Assembly (NCBI RefSeq): GCF_022682495.2
Contig: NC_071394.1
Coordinates: 32,584,470 to 32,648,469 of the forward strand
DNA length: 64,000 nt
Source: Desmodus rotundus
Taxonomy: Eukaryota; Chordata; Mammalia; Chiroptera; Phyllostomidae
Direction of reading: 5' to 3'
Numbering within the stretch: the stretch's first letter is position 1; each line of letters begins with the position of its first letter. The position numbers and the translations under genes were made by a program. The notes beneath the pieces were generated by a model. It did no database searches, had not been told where the DNA came from, and saw only the letters and a program-made list of their open reading frames with translations. Positions 35,825 through 46,004 of the stretch are shown one piece after another.

Positions 35825-36180
35825 ATTTTAAATCATTTTTTATTGTTATTCTATTACAGTTATCCCAGTTTTTCCCCCTTTGCCCTCCACCACCCATTCC
35901 TTTCCCCGCTCCCACAGTCAATTCCCACACTGTTGTCCATGTCCATGGGTCATTCATACATGTTCTTTGACTAGTCCCTTCCCTTTCTTTCTCCCATTAA
36001 CTCCCTACCCCCTCCGCTCTGGTCACTGTCAGTCTGCTCCATGTTTCCATGTCTGTGGTTCTATTTTGTTTGTTAGTTTATTTTGCTTATTAGATTCCTC
36101 TTACAGGTGAGATCATATGGTGTTTGTCTTTCACCAAGTGACCTGTTTCACTTAGTATAATATTCTCCATTTTCATAAGA
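35825..36180 (-). mobile_element. Short 5'-truncated L1 3' end (bat L1 type)
   Basis: Plus strand: T/A-rich tail, then ATTGTTATTCTATTACAGTT, CCCAGTTTTTCCCCCTTTGC, GTTGTCCATGTCCATGGGTC and GAGATCATATGGTGTTTGTC, which is the reverse of the bat L1 3' UTR. The same order is seen at 51.02-51.35 kb and in the HAL1 tail at 51.93 kb. It stops near CTCCATTTTCAT (36.18 kb). No reliable duplication was found at its ends. Confidence 0.82.
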
Positions 36181-36644
36181 GTTCCTTCTTTCTTTCTGCT
36201 GAGTCTTGAAGAATTAATAAATGCTTGCCAAAGGACTGCCAGGAAGTAGAAACAAAGATAGAAAAGCAATTAATACAAGTAAGTTTCCCAGTACCAGACA
36301 CTCAGTGACTTAGATAACGTCTAAAATGTATAAATCCTAACTATGAAAACTTGTAAACATATTCCATAAGCCATTCCCCAGTATTTAGATGATTTCTGGT
36401 GGGAATCAGTGTCATTTTATACACATACAGCAATCACTTCAATTTTTCAGAAAGCTAGAAAGTATGTTTTCCTCCTAAGATGGAAAAATAAAAAATCTGA
36501 GGTACAAATCAAACAATAAACATTTAACAGTTACTGATGGATTTATTATTATATATATAATTTAATTTCTTTATTGGGGGAGCAAAATTTAATTTAATTA
36601 TTATTACTATTTCGATAATTAGTGTAATTAGTCAGACTTATGTT

Positions 36645-38330
36645 TCGGACCATCATGGAGTAACAGAGACCAGATTTACCATACTGACTCATGCAACGAA
36701 GAACCAGACAAATTATAGGGAACAGTGGTTTTAAAATATTGGATATCAGGCAACAAAGGACAGTCAAGAAATGTACCCTGTAATTGTCCCATCTTATGGC
36801 CTTGAGAGACCTTTCATGACATAGTGCAGGGAAAGAAAACTAAGCAGAGCCTTGCTGACTCCCTGAAATGAGGAGACAGAGCTGAGATTCCAGACAGACT
36901 GATGTAGCTAGAGTTTTCAGGACAAACTACTAAAACTGAAAGAACTGCATCAAGAGAGAACTCCAGAGAATTTCAGAGACTCCTCCTCAAGTATTCAGTT
37001 GAGGACTGATTTGTGTGGGGGGGAGGAAAAAAAAAACACTCAAAAGTATTCGTGGGAACTCTATAGGGAGCTCACACAAGCCAGGGAATAGTGCTTATTT
37101 CCAGCAATAAGACAAGAAAAACTCATAATCCATGGATCATTGAGTAGAGTACTGACAGTATGTTATCAACATTAGGGGTTAATTCATCCTAGACTAAACA
37201 CTGATTTGGCCCCATCTAACAAATCTTAGAAACAAGATCTAAAGTAATCATATTGTTTCCAAGTAACTTTACTTGTCCCAGAATGAAGCTCAAGGATATT
37301 TGTAACAATACATAATTATTCAACAAAACTTCTATTAAAAAATTGTTAGGCATTCAAAGAAGTGGAAACACACGACCCATAATAAGGAGAAAAATCACTC
37401 AAAATTGACCCAGAACTGATGAAGACATTAGAATTGGTAAATAAAAATATTAAAGCTTTAACAATACTCTGTATTTTTCAATATGCTAGAGAAAAGATTG
37501 AACATGTTAAACAGAGACATGAAAGATATAAAAAGGGCCTGAATCTTTCTTTTGCAGATTAAAATTGTAATGCATAAAATGAAAAAATAAACAAGATGGG
37601 AAAAACTGCAGATTAGATATTGGTGAAAAAATTATTAGCTATCCTGAAGACAGAAGTAGGAACTATTCAAAATAAAATACACAAGAGGAAAAAAAAATAA
37701 TTACATATAGTATCATTAAGCTTTTGGAAAACTTCAAATGGGTGAACAGTAAACATATTGTTTATTACAGAGTGCCTAAAGGGAGGGGAAGAAAAAAATT
37801 CAAAAGTGATGGCCCAAAATCTACATACTTGGTAAAAATTACAAACCCACAAATCTAAGAAGCTGAACAAATCCTATGAACAAGAAATACAGAAAACCAT
37901 GCCACAGCCCATAATAATTAATTTGCTCAAATTTACCAATGAAGAAAAATATTATAAAATGGGTCAGAGAAAAAAGACGACGATGACAGCAGAATACTCA
38001 TTGAAAACAATGCATATGGGAAGACCGTAGAGTGCCATCTTCAACATACTAAGGGAAAAAAAGTTAACCTAAAATTCTCTACCAATGAAAATTCCTTTTA
38101 AAATAAAGACAAAGAATTTCAGACATACAAATGATGAAAAAATTCATCACCAACAAATTTATACTGTGAAAAATGTTAAAGGTAGCCATTCAGGCAGAAG
38201 GAAAACGGCACCAGAAGTAAATATGTATCTGCACAAAGGAATGAAGGGCACAGAAAATGGTGACTACATTGGGTTAATGTACAAGATTATATTGTTATTT
38301 AAATCTCTTTTTAAAAATTGACTAAGCAGA
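36645..38330 (+). mobile_element. Old HAL1 (half-L1), first part
   Basis: It begins with TCGGACCATCATGGAGTAAC and runs A-rich through a degraded ORF1 region, with L1 ORF1-like but stop-filled frames. It carries the HAL1 3' words TTCAGACATACAAATGATGA, CAGGCAGAAGGAAAACGGCA and AAAGGAATGAAGGGCACAGA. HAL1 elements are L1 relatives that keep ORF1 and lack ORF2. A SINE (38335-38571) interrupts the copy, and the 3' remainder follows. It is older than the copies at 39, 46 and 52 kb, being far more decayed. Confidence 0.7.
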
Positions 38331-38334
38331 CCTG

Positions 38335-38571
38335 GCCAATGTGGCTAGGCTCCAATTGGTTGGAGCATTGTTCTGTAAACCAAATGGTTGCAGGTTTGAT
38401 TCTCAGTCAGGGCACATGCCTAGGTTCTGGGTTTGGTCCTCAGTTGGGACATTGGCATGGCAGCTAATTGATGTTTCTCTCTGGCACATCGTGTTTCTCT
38501 CCCTCTCTCTCTTTTCCTCCATGCCCTTCTCTTTAAAATCAATAAGCATGTCCTTGAGTGAGGATAAAAAA
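38335..38571 (+). mobile_element. VES-type bat SINE inserted in the old HAL1
   Basis: The head GACCTGGCCAATGTGGCTAG and the B-box region GGTTTGATTCTCAGTCAGGG are followed by GCACATGCCTAGGTTCTGGG. The 3' end reads AAAATCAATAAGCATGTCCT and then TGAGTGAGGAT plus an A-run. This ending differs from the SINEs at 23.5 and 35.0 kb and resembles the minus-strand fragment at 22.4 kb. A possible imperfect duplication is AAAAATTGACTAAG (about 38316) versus AAAAAATAGACAAAG after the tail. Confidence 0.88.
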
Positions 38572-38672
38572 AAAAGATGAAAAAATAGACAAAGAAAAAA
38601 TGAAAAAAACAGTGTAGTGTGAGACTTATAACATATATATATATATATATATATACATATATATATACATAC

Positions 38673-38705
<33 letters not shown>

Positions 38706-38934
38706 GAGAGAGAGAGAGAGAGAGCGCAACAAAACACAAAGGCCAGGAGGAAAAAATACAAGAATGGTGTTATGTTCTTTGCTATAGGTGAAGCATTAGA
38801 GTATCACTTGAGGATAGAGTGATAGGGAAAAGATGCATCCTATAAACCCTAAAGTAACCATTAAAATAAAGCATAGACTTATGGCTAACAAACCAATAGA
38901 AGAAATAAAATGGAATCATAAAATATATTCTATC
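38572..38934 (+). mobile_element. Old HAL1, 3' remainder
   Basis: After the SINE the HAL1 3' UTR resumes: GTGTAGTGTGAGACTTATAA, ACACAAAGGCCAGGAGGAAA, TATCACTTGAGGATAGAGTG, TATAAACCCTAAAGTAACCA and AATAAAATGGAATCATAAAA. Microsatellite expansions split it at 38631-38724. The next element (38946 on) is inserted at its extreme 3' end. Confidence 0.7.
38631..38724. repeat. (TA/CA)n followed by (AG)n microsatellite
   Basis: Alternating TA with scattered CA/GT units runs from 38631 to 38703, then ten AG units run from 38705 to 38724. Several overlapping open frames on both strands here are simple-sequence artefacts (YIYIYI, SLSLSL). Confidence 0.97.
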
Positions 38935-38945
38935 TAAAATGAATG

Positions 38946-40979
38946 ATTAGGAGACTTCTGGTCAAGATGGAGGGGTAGGTAAACAAAGCTTGCCTCCTCA
39001 CACAAACACATCAAAATTACAACTAAAATATAGAACAACCATCACTCAGAACTGTCAGAAATCAAGTTGAATGGAAGTCCAACAACTATGGAATTAAAGA
39101 AACCATATACATCCAGACTGATAGGAGGTATAGAGATACAGGTTGTCGAATGGACTGGTCCTACACTCACTTATGGTGGGTAAAAATTTGGGAAGGATAT
39201 CACAAGAATGAGGAGTTCCACCCCCACACCAGGCACCCCAGAGCAGAGTTCCAGTACCAGGAAGTTATATCTCTGCATAACTCTGGCTACAGAAAAAGGC
39301 AGGGATTGAGTCAGTGGAATAAACTTCAGGAGTCTCAAGCAGTTAATCTTAAAAACCCACACAGAGACTTACTCAGACCCATTCCCTCTGAGCTCTAGCA
39401 CCAGGATAGCAGCTTGAAAGGCACCAGTGACATATGGGGAGCAACCCAAGTATCTGGCATCAAGTTGAACACTGCAGTACAGCTTTTTCCCAGACAGAAA
39501 GGTGGGTAGAAGCCATTGTTCTTTTTTTCAATCCTCCCTCCATGGAACCACAGAGCCAGAAGACAGGTGCCTTATCTGAGACTCCATCAACCTGGCTAAT
39601 GCTATTTGCTCCATCCTAGAGATCCCCTGAGGTTTTGCCCCAACCAATTTATGGGCCCGCCCAAGCTGTTAACAGTGGCTTTTCCATATGAATGGCTGGT
39701 GTTGGCTCATTCTTCATAACTTCCTAAATTCTCTCAGACAAGCAACAACCAGCCTCAGTGAGCCCTCAGCCCCTGTACTTCTTGCTAAGTGGCCCCAGGC
39801 CTGGAACTAGCAGCAGTCAACTTAGATTCATAGCTTGGCTTTACCTGGGAACCTCCAAGCTCAGCACAAGTAGCAGCCATTTGCAGATTGCTTTATAGCT
39901 CTGGTAGGGTGGCCCCAGGCAGAGCACAGGTGGGGGCAGAACTTGGCCTGCAGCATCTGGGAAACCTCAGAGCTTTTACACCCAGCGGACAGCTACAGAC
40001 CACACTGGAGCACCACCAACTTGCCCCTGCACAGCTGATCCTACAGGGGGTGGAGGTTGGATGTCAGTGGTCACAACCAGTTCTTGCAGCAGACTGACCT
40101 GGGTAAATCCCACCCATTGACTTGCTAACATCAATCAAGGCTCAACTACAAGAGGCAATGTACTCAGACACATGGAGTGTACACCTCAAGTACCCAGCTT
40201 GGGTGTTAGAGAAACTATGCCACTGGACCCTACAGGATGCCTACTACATTAGACCACAACACCAAGACAGGGGGTTATAGAAGCTCTATTTAATACATAG
40301 AAACACACACAGGGAGGCTGTCAAAAGTTAAAGATAAGGAATCTTAAAAGCAGCAAAAGAAAAGCAATTAGTTACTTACAGGGGAGTTCCCATAAGACTG
40401 TCAGCTGATTTCTCAAAAGAAACTTTGCAGGTCAGAAAGGAGTGACAAGAAATATTCAAAGCTATCATTTGAATCACAGGGCAGACAAAGAGTTTCCAAG
40501 ACAAGCAAAAACTAAAGGAGTTCATCACCACCAAACCATTATTACATGAAATGCTAAAGGGACTTTTGTAAGTTAAAGACAATCAAAACTAAACAACGAA
40601 ATGGCAATAAATACATAACTATCAACTTTTGAATCTAAAAAACAAACTAAGCAAACAAGAAGAACAGAGACAGAATCGTGGGTATGGAGAGTGTTTTGAT
40701 GGTTGCCAGGTTGGCAAGCAGTATGAAGGAATGGGTGAGGAAGGGAGGAGACTAAGTATAAATAGGCAGTGACAGAAATGCCATGGGTGTGCGAAGTACA
40801 GTATAATAAATGGAGAAGCCAAAGAACATACACATGGCCCATGAACATGAACAAAGGTGTGGGGATTGCCTGAGGGAGTGGGGTTGTGCTGGGTGGAGGG
40901 GGTAAATGGGAAAAAATTGGGACAACGGTAATAGCATAATCAATAAAATAATTTAATCAATATAATTTAATAAAATAAA
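38946..40979 (+). mobile_element. Young HAL1, ORF1 deleted, with target-site duplication
   Basis: The 5' end reads TCTGGTCAAGATGGAGGGGT, matching the 5' end of the minus-strand HAL1 at 53.69 kb. A 1.4-kb 5' UTR follows, comparable with 46005-47430. At about 40328 the sequence jumps straight into the last part of ORF1 (AATCTTAAAAGCAGCAAAAG); about 560 bases present in the 46-kb copy are absent. A second loss of about 45 bases near 40460 is bounded by CAAAG in the 46-kb copy. The 3' UTR and A/T-rich tail are intact. The 11-base duplication TAAAATGAATG (38935-38945 and 40980-40990) marks both ends. No ORF1 protein can be made; open frames inside are UTR noise. Confidence 0.85.
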
Positions 40980-41229
40980 TAAAATGAATGTATATTAGAA
41001 GATAATATTGTATTACCCAACATGAATGCAAAAGGATTCATATGACCTATAAAAATTTTTTCACATGGGAAACTCATGTCATCCTGATGTCCTAGTCTGA
41101 AAAAAAGTACACAGCTTAGAGAATAAAATGGTAAATAGTTTTTTAGACCAGGAGTCCTTTATCACTTCTTGCCACAATGCACATGAAGGATGACTTCAAC
41201 AAGTATGAACCACTTTCATTGTGTTAGAA

Positions 41230-41590
41230 ATGCATATTTCACTGTATGTCCCCCGCCCCTAACCCACTCACACAGGATTCAGGGGGCAAGAAGACTTGCT
41301 GGCTCTGTGCCCCGGCAGGGGGCTGGAGGCGCCACTCAAGACCATGCGCATTCCCAGGATACATGGGCGGACACTGGTCGGCTGTTTCCTGTGCGCCGAC
41401 TGCGACTGCAGTGTTATCTGAGGTTCAGTGCAGAAGTTCCTCAAGCCTTCGAATTCCTTCTCTGCTGGGGAAACCCGTGGGCTGGGCCTGGCCATAGTAC
41501 CCCAACGTCACTTAGTTTCTACTGAGGTGCAAAGAGAGAGCCTGGCAGGGTCTCCCTATATCTAATCGCGATCGCACGTGCCTTTCAGAC
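41230..41590. promoter_or_regulatory. Isolated CpG-rich patch
   Basis: About 360 bases with roughly 16 CpG sites by hand count and GC above half, in an otherwise AT-rich, CpG-poor region. CpG sites include the cluster TGCGCCGACTGCGACTGC (about 41391) and AATCGCGATCGCACGTGCC (about 41564), which contains a CACGTG E-box. It is not recognised as a repeat. Open frames at 41190-41525 and 41246-41497 (plus) and 41268-41495 (minus) are open mainly because of GC content; no domain is seen. It could be a small CpG island, an enhancer, or the remnant of a GC-rich insertion. Confidence 0.45.
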
Positions 41591-43299
41591 TTTATTCAAC
41601 CTGTAACTGCAGTGGAAAAAGAAATGCATATTTAAATGCATTGCTAAAATGCCTTGTCTTTCCCTGCCTTTTCCTAAAGAGAATTTTAATATATGTGAGT
41701 GAGAATGACAATATTGACCTCCAATTTTCTTCAATTTACATTAAAAGGAATGCATTCACATATTGCAGTTATTTGTCACCATTAATGAATTACCAATGAT
41801 AGGTCTAGAATCTAGCCTGTGTGTGGTTAAAAACAGACGACATGAACCCACGTCCCAACCGCAAATCCAACTCTAGAAAGAAAACTCTTGCCACTTAACT
41901 GTTTCTCCTCTTAACCCCTTCCTTAGTAACTTGGTTATTTCTTTCCTTATTCCCTAAATAGTTGTGTCTGTTTGAAAAATTTTTTTTTGAAAGTTTTCCA
42001 GTATATAACATAATTCAAGTTAGGAAACACTGCCTTACACACTGTTTTTCAAATATGAATTTTTTAACTGTTTTTGATAGAAAATGGATGGCAGCCAACA
42101 CAAGATGGAGCTCACTAAGGAGAATAAAGTAGATGCACTTAGTGCTCTTGATTGAAAAATTTCTGCATTTCAGGTTATTGATGGTCTGGTGCCAAAAAAG
42201 GACTGACTTTCAATACAGGAGTGTAAATATTCAGTCATTCTACCAGTGTGTTGAGTGACTAGTTGTGGCAGACATTGAGCTCAACACTGGTAGAATTCTG
42301 GGGAGTTAGACAAACAGCAAACTCAGAGGTGAAATCCCAGTGGGAGAGGACAGCAATGAGTAAATGTGTGAGTTAAAAAGCTACGTTAAGGAGTCATGTC
42401 ATAGGTATCTCTGGAAGTATTTGAGAGAAGTTACTTAAATGTTCTACTTTGTATACTCTAATATTTGAATTTTAGGGCTATGAATTACTGGTGTAACAAA
42501 AAATATGTATTTTAAAATTGTTGCTATTGTTTGTTCTTGGTTTTGCTTTTTTCTGACTGTGTTATTCCAATATTTTGTGACTATTTTTTTATTTCTAATT
42601 CTAAGTACTTTGTATTTGAACAATCCTTTCTGAGAGGATAGCTTTTTCTACCCCCCAAAAGAAAGACTTTCTGTGTGCATGCCTGCACACACACACGTTC
42701 CCATGTGTGAGTGGGCATGCCTCATGTGTGTGTTCATGTGTGTCAGTAGCAGAGGAGACACAATTGCCATAGTACTTGCAGGCTACAGTTTTAGTACATT
42801 AGATGATGCTTACACTTAATGAGTAATAATGAGGGAGGTTGTGTTTTTTAACATTACAATTTACTATTTTTTATGGATGTTCTCTTTCCATTGGGTGCTG
42901 AGGGTAGACCCCTGAGGTTATGCAGCCCAGCATTTCACATTTAGAACCAGGTCTCTAAACGAAGAAAGGCTGGATGGGAACCCAACTGACAGGTGGAGCC
43001 CACCATGTTACCACACAGCCATACCCTGAGCCCGTCCTGTCCCTTGGAACCGGCTGATGAATGTGGAATCTTTTAAGCACCAAACCCCACTTTTTTCAGC
43101 CAAGCAGTCAGCCGCACAACCTTCAAGTGTGACTCTCAAGTGCCATGAAAGAAGCTGTATCTAAAGGTACCCACTGAAAGCAAACCATTTCTAAGAAATA
43201 CCACACACAGTCTAATAAACAACAGCCGTCACTTCATTTGTACTTCATAACTCCAGGCTGTTACTCTCCTGAACGAGATATCACCTTTCCTGGAGTGGA
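41591..43299. other. Intergenic, no gene recognised
   Basis: Unique mixed sequence with a short CA/TG-rich stretch near 42677-42745. No gene or clear repeat was recognised. The part from 42890 to 43300 is GC-richer and may belong to the same regulatory-looking block as 43300-43500. Confidence 0.4.
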
Positions 43300-43500
43300 G
43301 CAGTGTAAATAGAGTGACTGTGACAGCTGACAGGTGAGGCGGGTCCTTTTGCAAAGCAAGCAAGCTTTCTGATCTTGGGCCAGTGGGTCTCACCTGTCAG
43401 GAATTGCTGACAGTGCAGGACTCACTGCCAAGAGCAGGAGCCCTGTGACTTTGACATGGCAGACGGGAGTCAAGTATAATAGCTGACAGGTGAAACGGGC
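43300..43500. promoter_or_regulatory. Cluster of TGACAGGTGA / TGACAG motifs
   Basis: TGACAGGTGA occurs at 43328-43337 and 43484-43493, and its reverse complement TCACCTGTCA at 43390-43399. Further TGACAG sites lie at 43321-43326 and 43408-43413. The two direct copies share AGCTGACAGGTGA and are each followed by a purine pair and CGGG. TGACAG is the core bound by MEIS/PREP/TGIF (TALE) homeodomain factors, and CAGGTG is an E-box. No repeat family was recognised here. Confidence 0.45.
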
Positions 43501-43609
43501 CACCCGGGAACATTCTCCTGCATTTACCAGGGTCGGAGTTTAAATAAAAGTTCTGTGGCTCTGCCCAACCATCCCAGTGGCCATTTTATGTAGTCCTAAC
43601 AAAAACATG

Positions 43610-43830
43610 GAGTCTGAAAGTGTCTGATAATCGTCAGGATTTAGTGCCTATGATGTAGCAGATATTTACAAATATTTTCTCTATGCTCAGAATGAATCTC
43701 CAAGGTGATGGTCACTGTTTTGCAGATGAAGTGCTGAGGGTCAGTTGGATGAGCATCTCAGGGCTACAACAGGTAGGAATGAGAAGAGCTTGGATCAGAT
43801 GCAGATCTGCCCAGCTCCCACGCTGGGCTG
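43610..43830 (-). mobile_element. MIR element
   Basis: Reverse MIR words: GGATTTAGTGCCTATGATGT, GGTGATGGTCACTGTTTTGC, AGATGAAGTGCTGAGGGTCA, and GATCAGATGCAGATCTGCCC. The MIR-like structure is clear though diverged. Confidence 0.65.
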
Positions 43831-44789
43831 CTTCCAGCACTCTGTTGCTGCCTTCCCAGTAATTTCCTGTTTCTACAACTCAGTCAATTATTTCTATTTC
43901 ACTTTTGTAGTGAGAGGGAGGGACTAATAATAACAGGAAGAAACTATAGAGTAAAAAATAGTCAATTACAAAGATTAGTATGTGTTCATTTCTGCTGTGT
44001 ACAATAATTGGTTTATTACATATTTAAATAGTACATTTTTTTCCAAACTTGAATTATCCCAAGTAACTGGCAGAACTTTTTCAAGTAGCAGACCTAAACA
44101 TGAATAGGAATACATTTAGGAATCTCCTTAGAAGTGTGATATGTAATTCGTATGTAATATGAATATAATTAGAAAAAAAGAAAAATGAAAGATGTCACTT
44201 TTTAAAAAATGCAGTACTTTTCACACTGTAGAAACTAGCAGAATTTATTATAGGATGAAAATTGCTTTTTTTTTTGAAAACATTTTACTAGAACTCTTAA
44301 ATGTACCATGATAGGGTAAAGAATCTGTATGGGATTGGGAAGTTAAGAAAAAGCAAAACTAAATTGTGATTTTTTTAAAAAGGGAAGGTAGCCTTGTTGG
44401 GGGTAGGAAAGGCACAGTGTGGGGTACTAGGAGTAGAAGAAGAAAGTTTTCCTTTTCTGTAATGTAATTTCCTGTGATGGATAATGGTTTTCGTCAGTCT
44501 TCTTAACATACCAATACTGTCTTACCAGTGCCTTTGTCTGAGAGAATGAGGGAAGGAGGTTCTCCTACACATGCTCACAAAAGGCCAGTGAAGGAGGAGA
44601 AGCACAGCTCTCTGAGACTAGCATGAGGCTAGCAGCATCCATACAAGAGAATGGATGGTTTTTTGTGGGTTCCAGGAAGTGACCAGCGGCCAGTATCACC
44701 CAGCTCCAGGGTGGAGTGGAGGGTATTGGGTGTGAGCCAAGTTACTCTGAGGGAGTGAGATGCGGTGTCACTGCATCTTCTCTTCTCCA
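43831..44789. other. Intergenic, no gene recognised
   Basis: AT-rich to mixed composition. No coding or repeat signature supported. Confidence 0.4.
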
Positions 44790-45430
44790 CGTGACTTGCT
44801 TGTTGGTGATCTCATCCTGCCTCATAGCTTTAAATACTGCTGATGCACTAATGAGATTTAAAGCCAATGTTCGGTTCCCACCTCTCTCCTGCCTACTTAG
44901 CAACTCCACTTGGATATCTAATAGGCATCTCAAACTTAGCGTGTCCCATAAGAACCTCTTGATTTATTAATTTCCCCCCAACATTTTGCTTTCTTCACTT
45001 TCCCTGTCTCAGTAAATGACATCACCACTCATTTTTAGTCAGAGAAAAAAAAAACATTACCATACGTGATCCTTTTCTAACACGGATCCCACCTCTGGGA
45101 TATTTCTTAAATCTGACTACTTCTCACAACATTCGCTAATAATGCTCTAACCAAAGCCACTGTCCTGTCTGGTTTGCTGCAATGGCACTGACAGGATCCT
45201 CTGGTCTCACTCTTGCCGCCGCCCCACCCCGCAGCCCCTGCCTCACCCACCCTGTGTGGCACAGTCACACAGCAGTGACATTAACCCTTTCACAACCTAA
45301 GAGAAACCCTTTGTTCGTCACCCTTCAATGACCTTCTTGAGGAGGTGTGGCTGGCTGTTGTCTCAAGAATCCTTGTATCTAGCACAGTGTCTGGAATAAA
45401 GTGTATTCAATAAGGCTTGCTTGTTCACTG
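44790..45430 (+). mobile_element. L2-type repeat, ORF2/3' region
   Basis: In order: TTGGTGATCTCATCCTGCCT, CATAGCTTTAAATACTGCTG, CCACTTGGATATCTAATAGG, CATCTCAAACTTAGCGTGTC, CTGTCTCAGTAAATGACATC, AATCTGACTACTTCTCACAA and a tail with TAGCACAGTGTCTGGAATAA. These match the common mammalian L2 internal-to-3' sequence in plus orientation with gaps. The open frame 44716-44970 runs through it but is not a conserved frame. Confidence 0.6.
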
Positions 45431-46004
45431 ACTAGAAAGATATAATGGTTTTCTTCCTAAATAGGAAGGCAGTAGCAATTGGGGAGATGTGTACTAGTAA
45501 AGAAGGTGCTATGTACTCTTCGGCAGCTTTCTTTTCGAGGGTAATTTCACAGCAAACACGGGGCTATGTTTTAACAGTTTCTGAGACATGATAGCAAATG
45601 GCAGGAAATCTGTACATTAGCAACACAGACAACTTCATGGCTCAGGAAACGAGAAAATGCAAAATTGTGATAGCATAAATAGGGGTTTTTCTGTATATAT
45701 AGCTTCCTCTTCGTCCAATCTTGCATTTATTGAATATTCATTGAGGTATGTTAGAACATTGAACCATATTTTATGAGTTTGGCAAAGAGAGAAATTGCTG
45801 AATGGCCTACATTTTTGCTATCAGGAAAGTACCACAAAATGGGCCCAAAGTGGTTCTGCAGCACACACCCGTCAAAGGTGATTGAGAAGTAAATTTATTT
45901 CAATGCCCCTATCATCTCAGTCTCCTTTTCTGTTTGCTGAATCTTCCTATTTTAGTCTTCGTATGTATTTAGTATTTAGTATTAAATGCATATTTTAGTA
46001 TTTA
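45431..46004. other. Intergenic, no gene recognised
   Basis: AT-rich sequence ending in short TATTTAGTAT direct repeats at 45965-46005 beside the HAL1 that follows. Nothing else was recognised. Confidence 0.45.

Noticed and set aside
38403..38822. Overlapping open frames with repetitive YIYI and SLSL residues
   Set aside because: They are produced by the TA and AG microsatellites and the adjoining SINE.
41190..41525. 111-residue open frame in the CpG-rich patch
   Set aside because: GC-rich DNA lacks stop codons by chance; three overlapping frames on two strands are open and none has a domain. Kept only as a CpG-rich patch.
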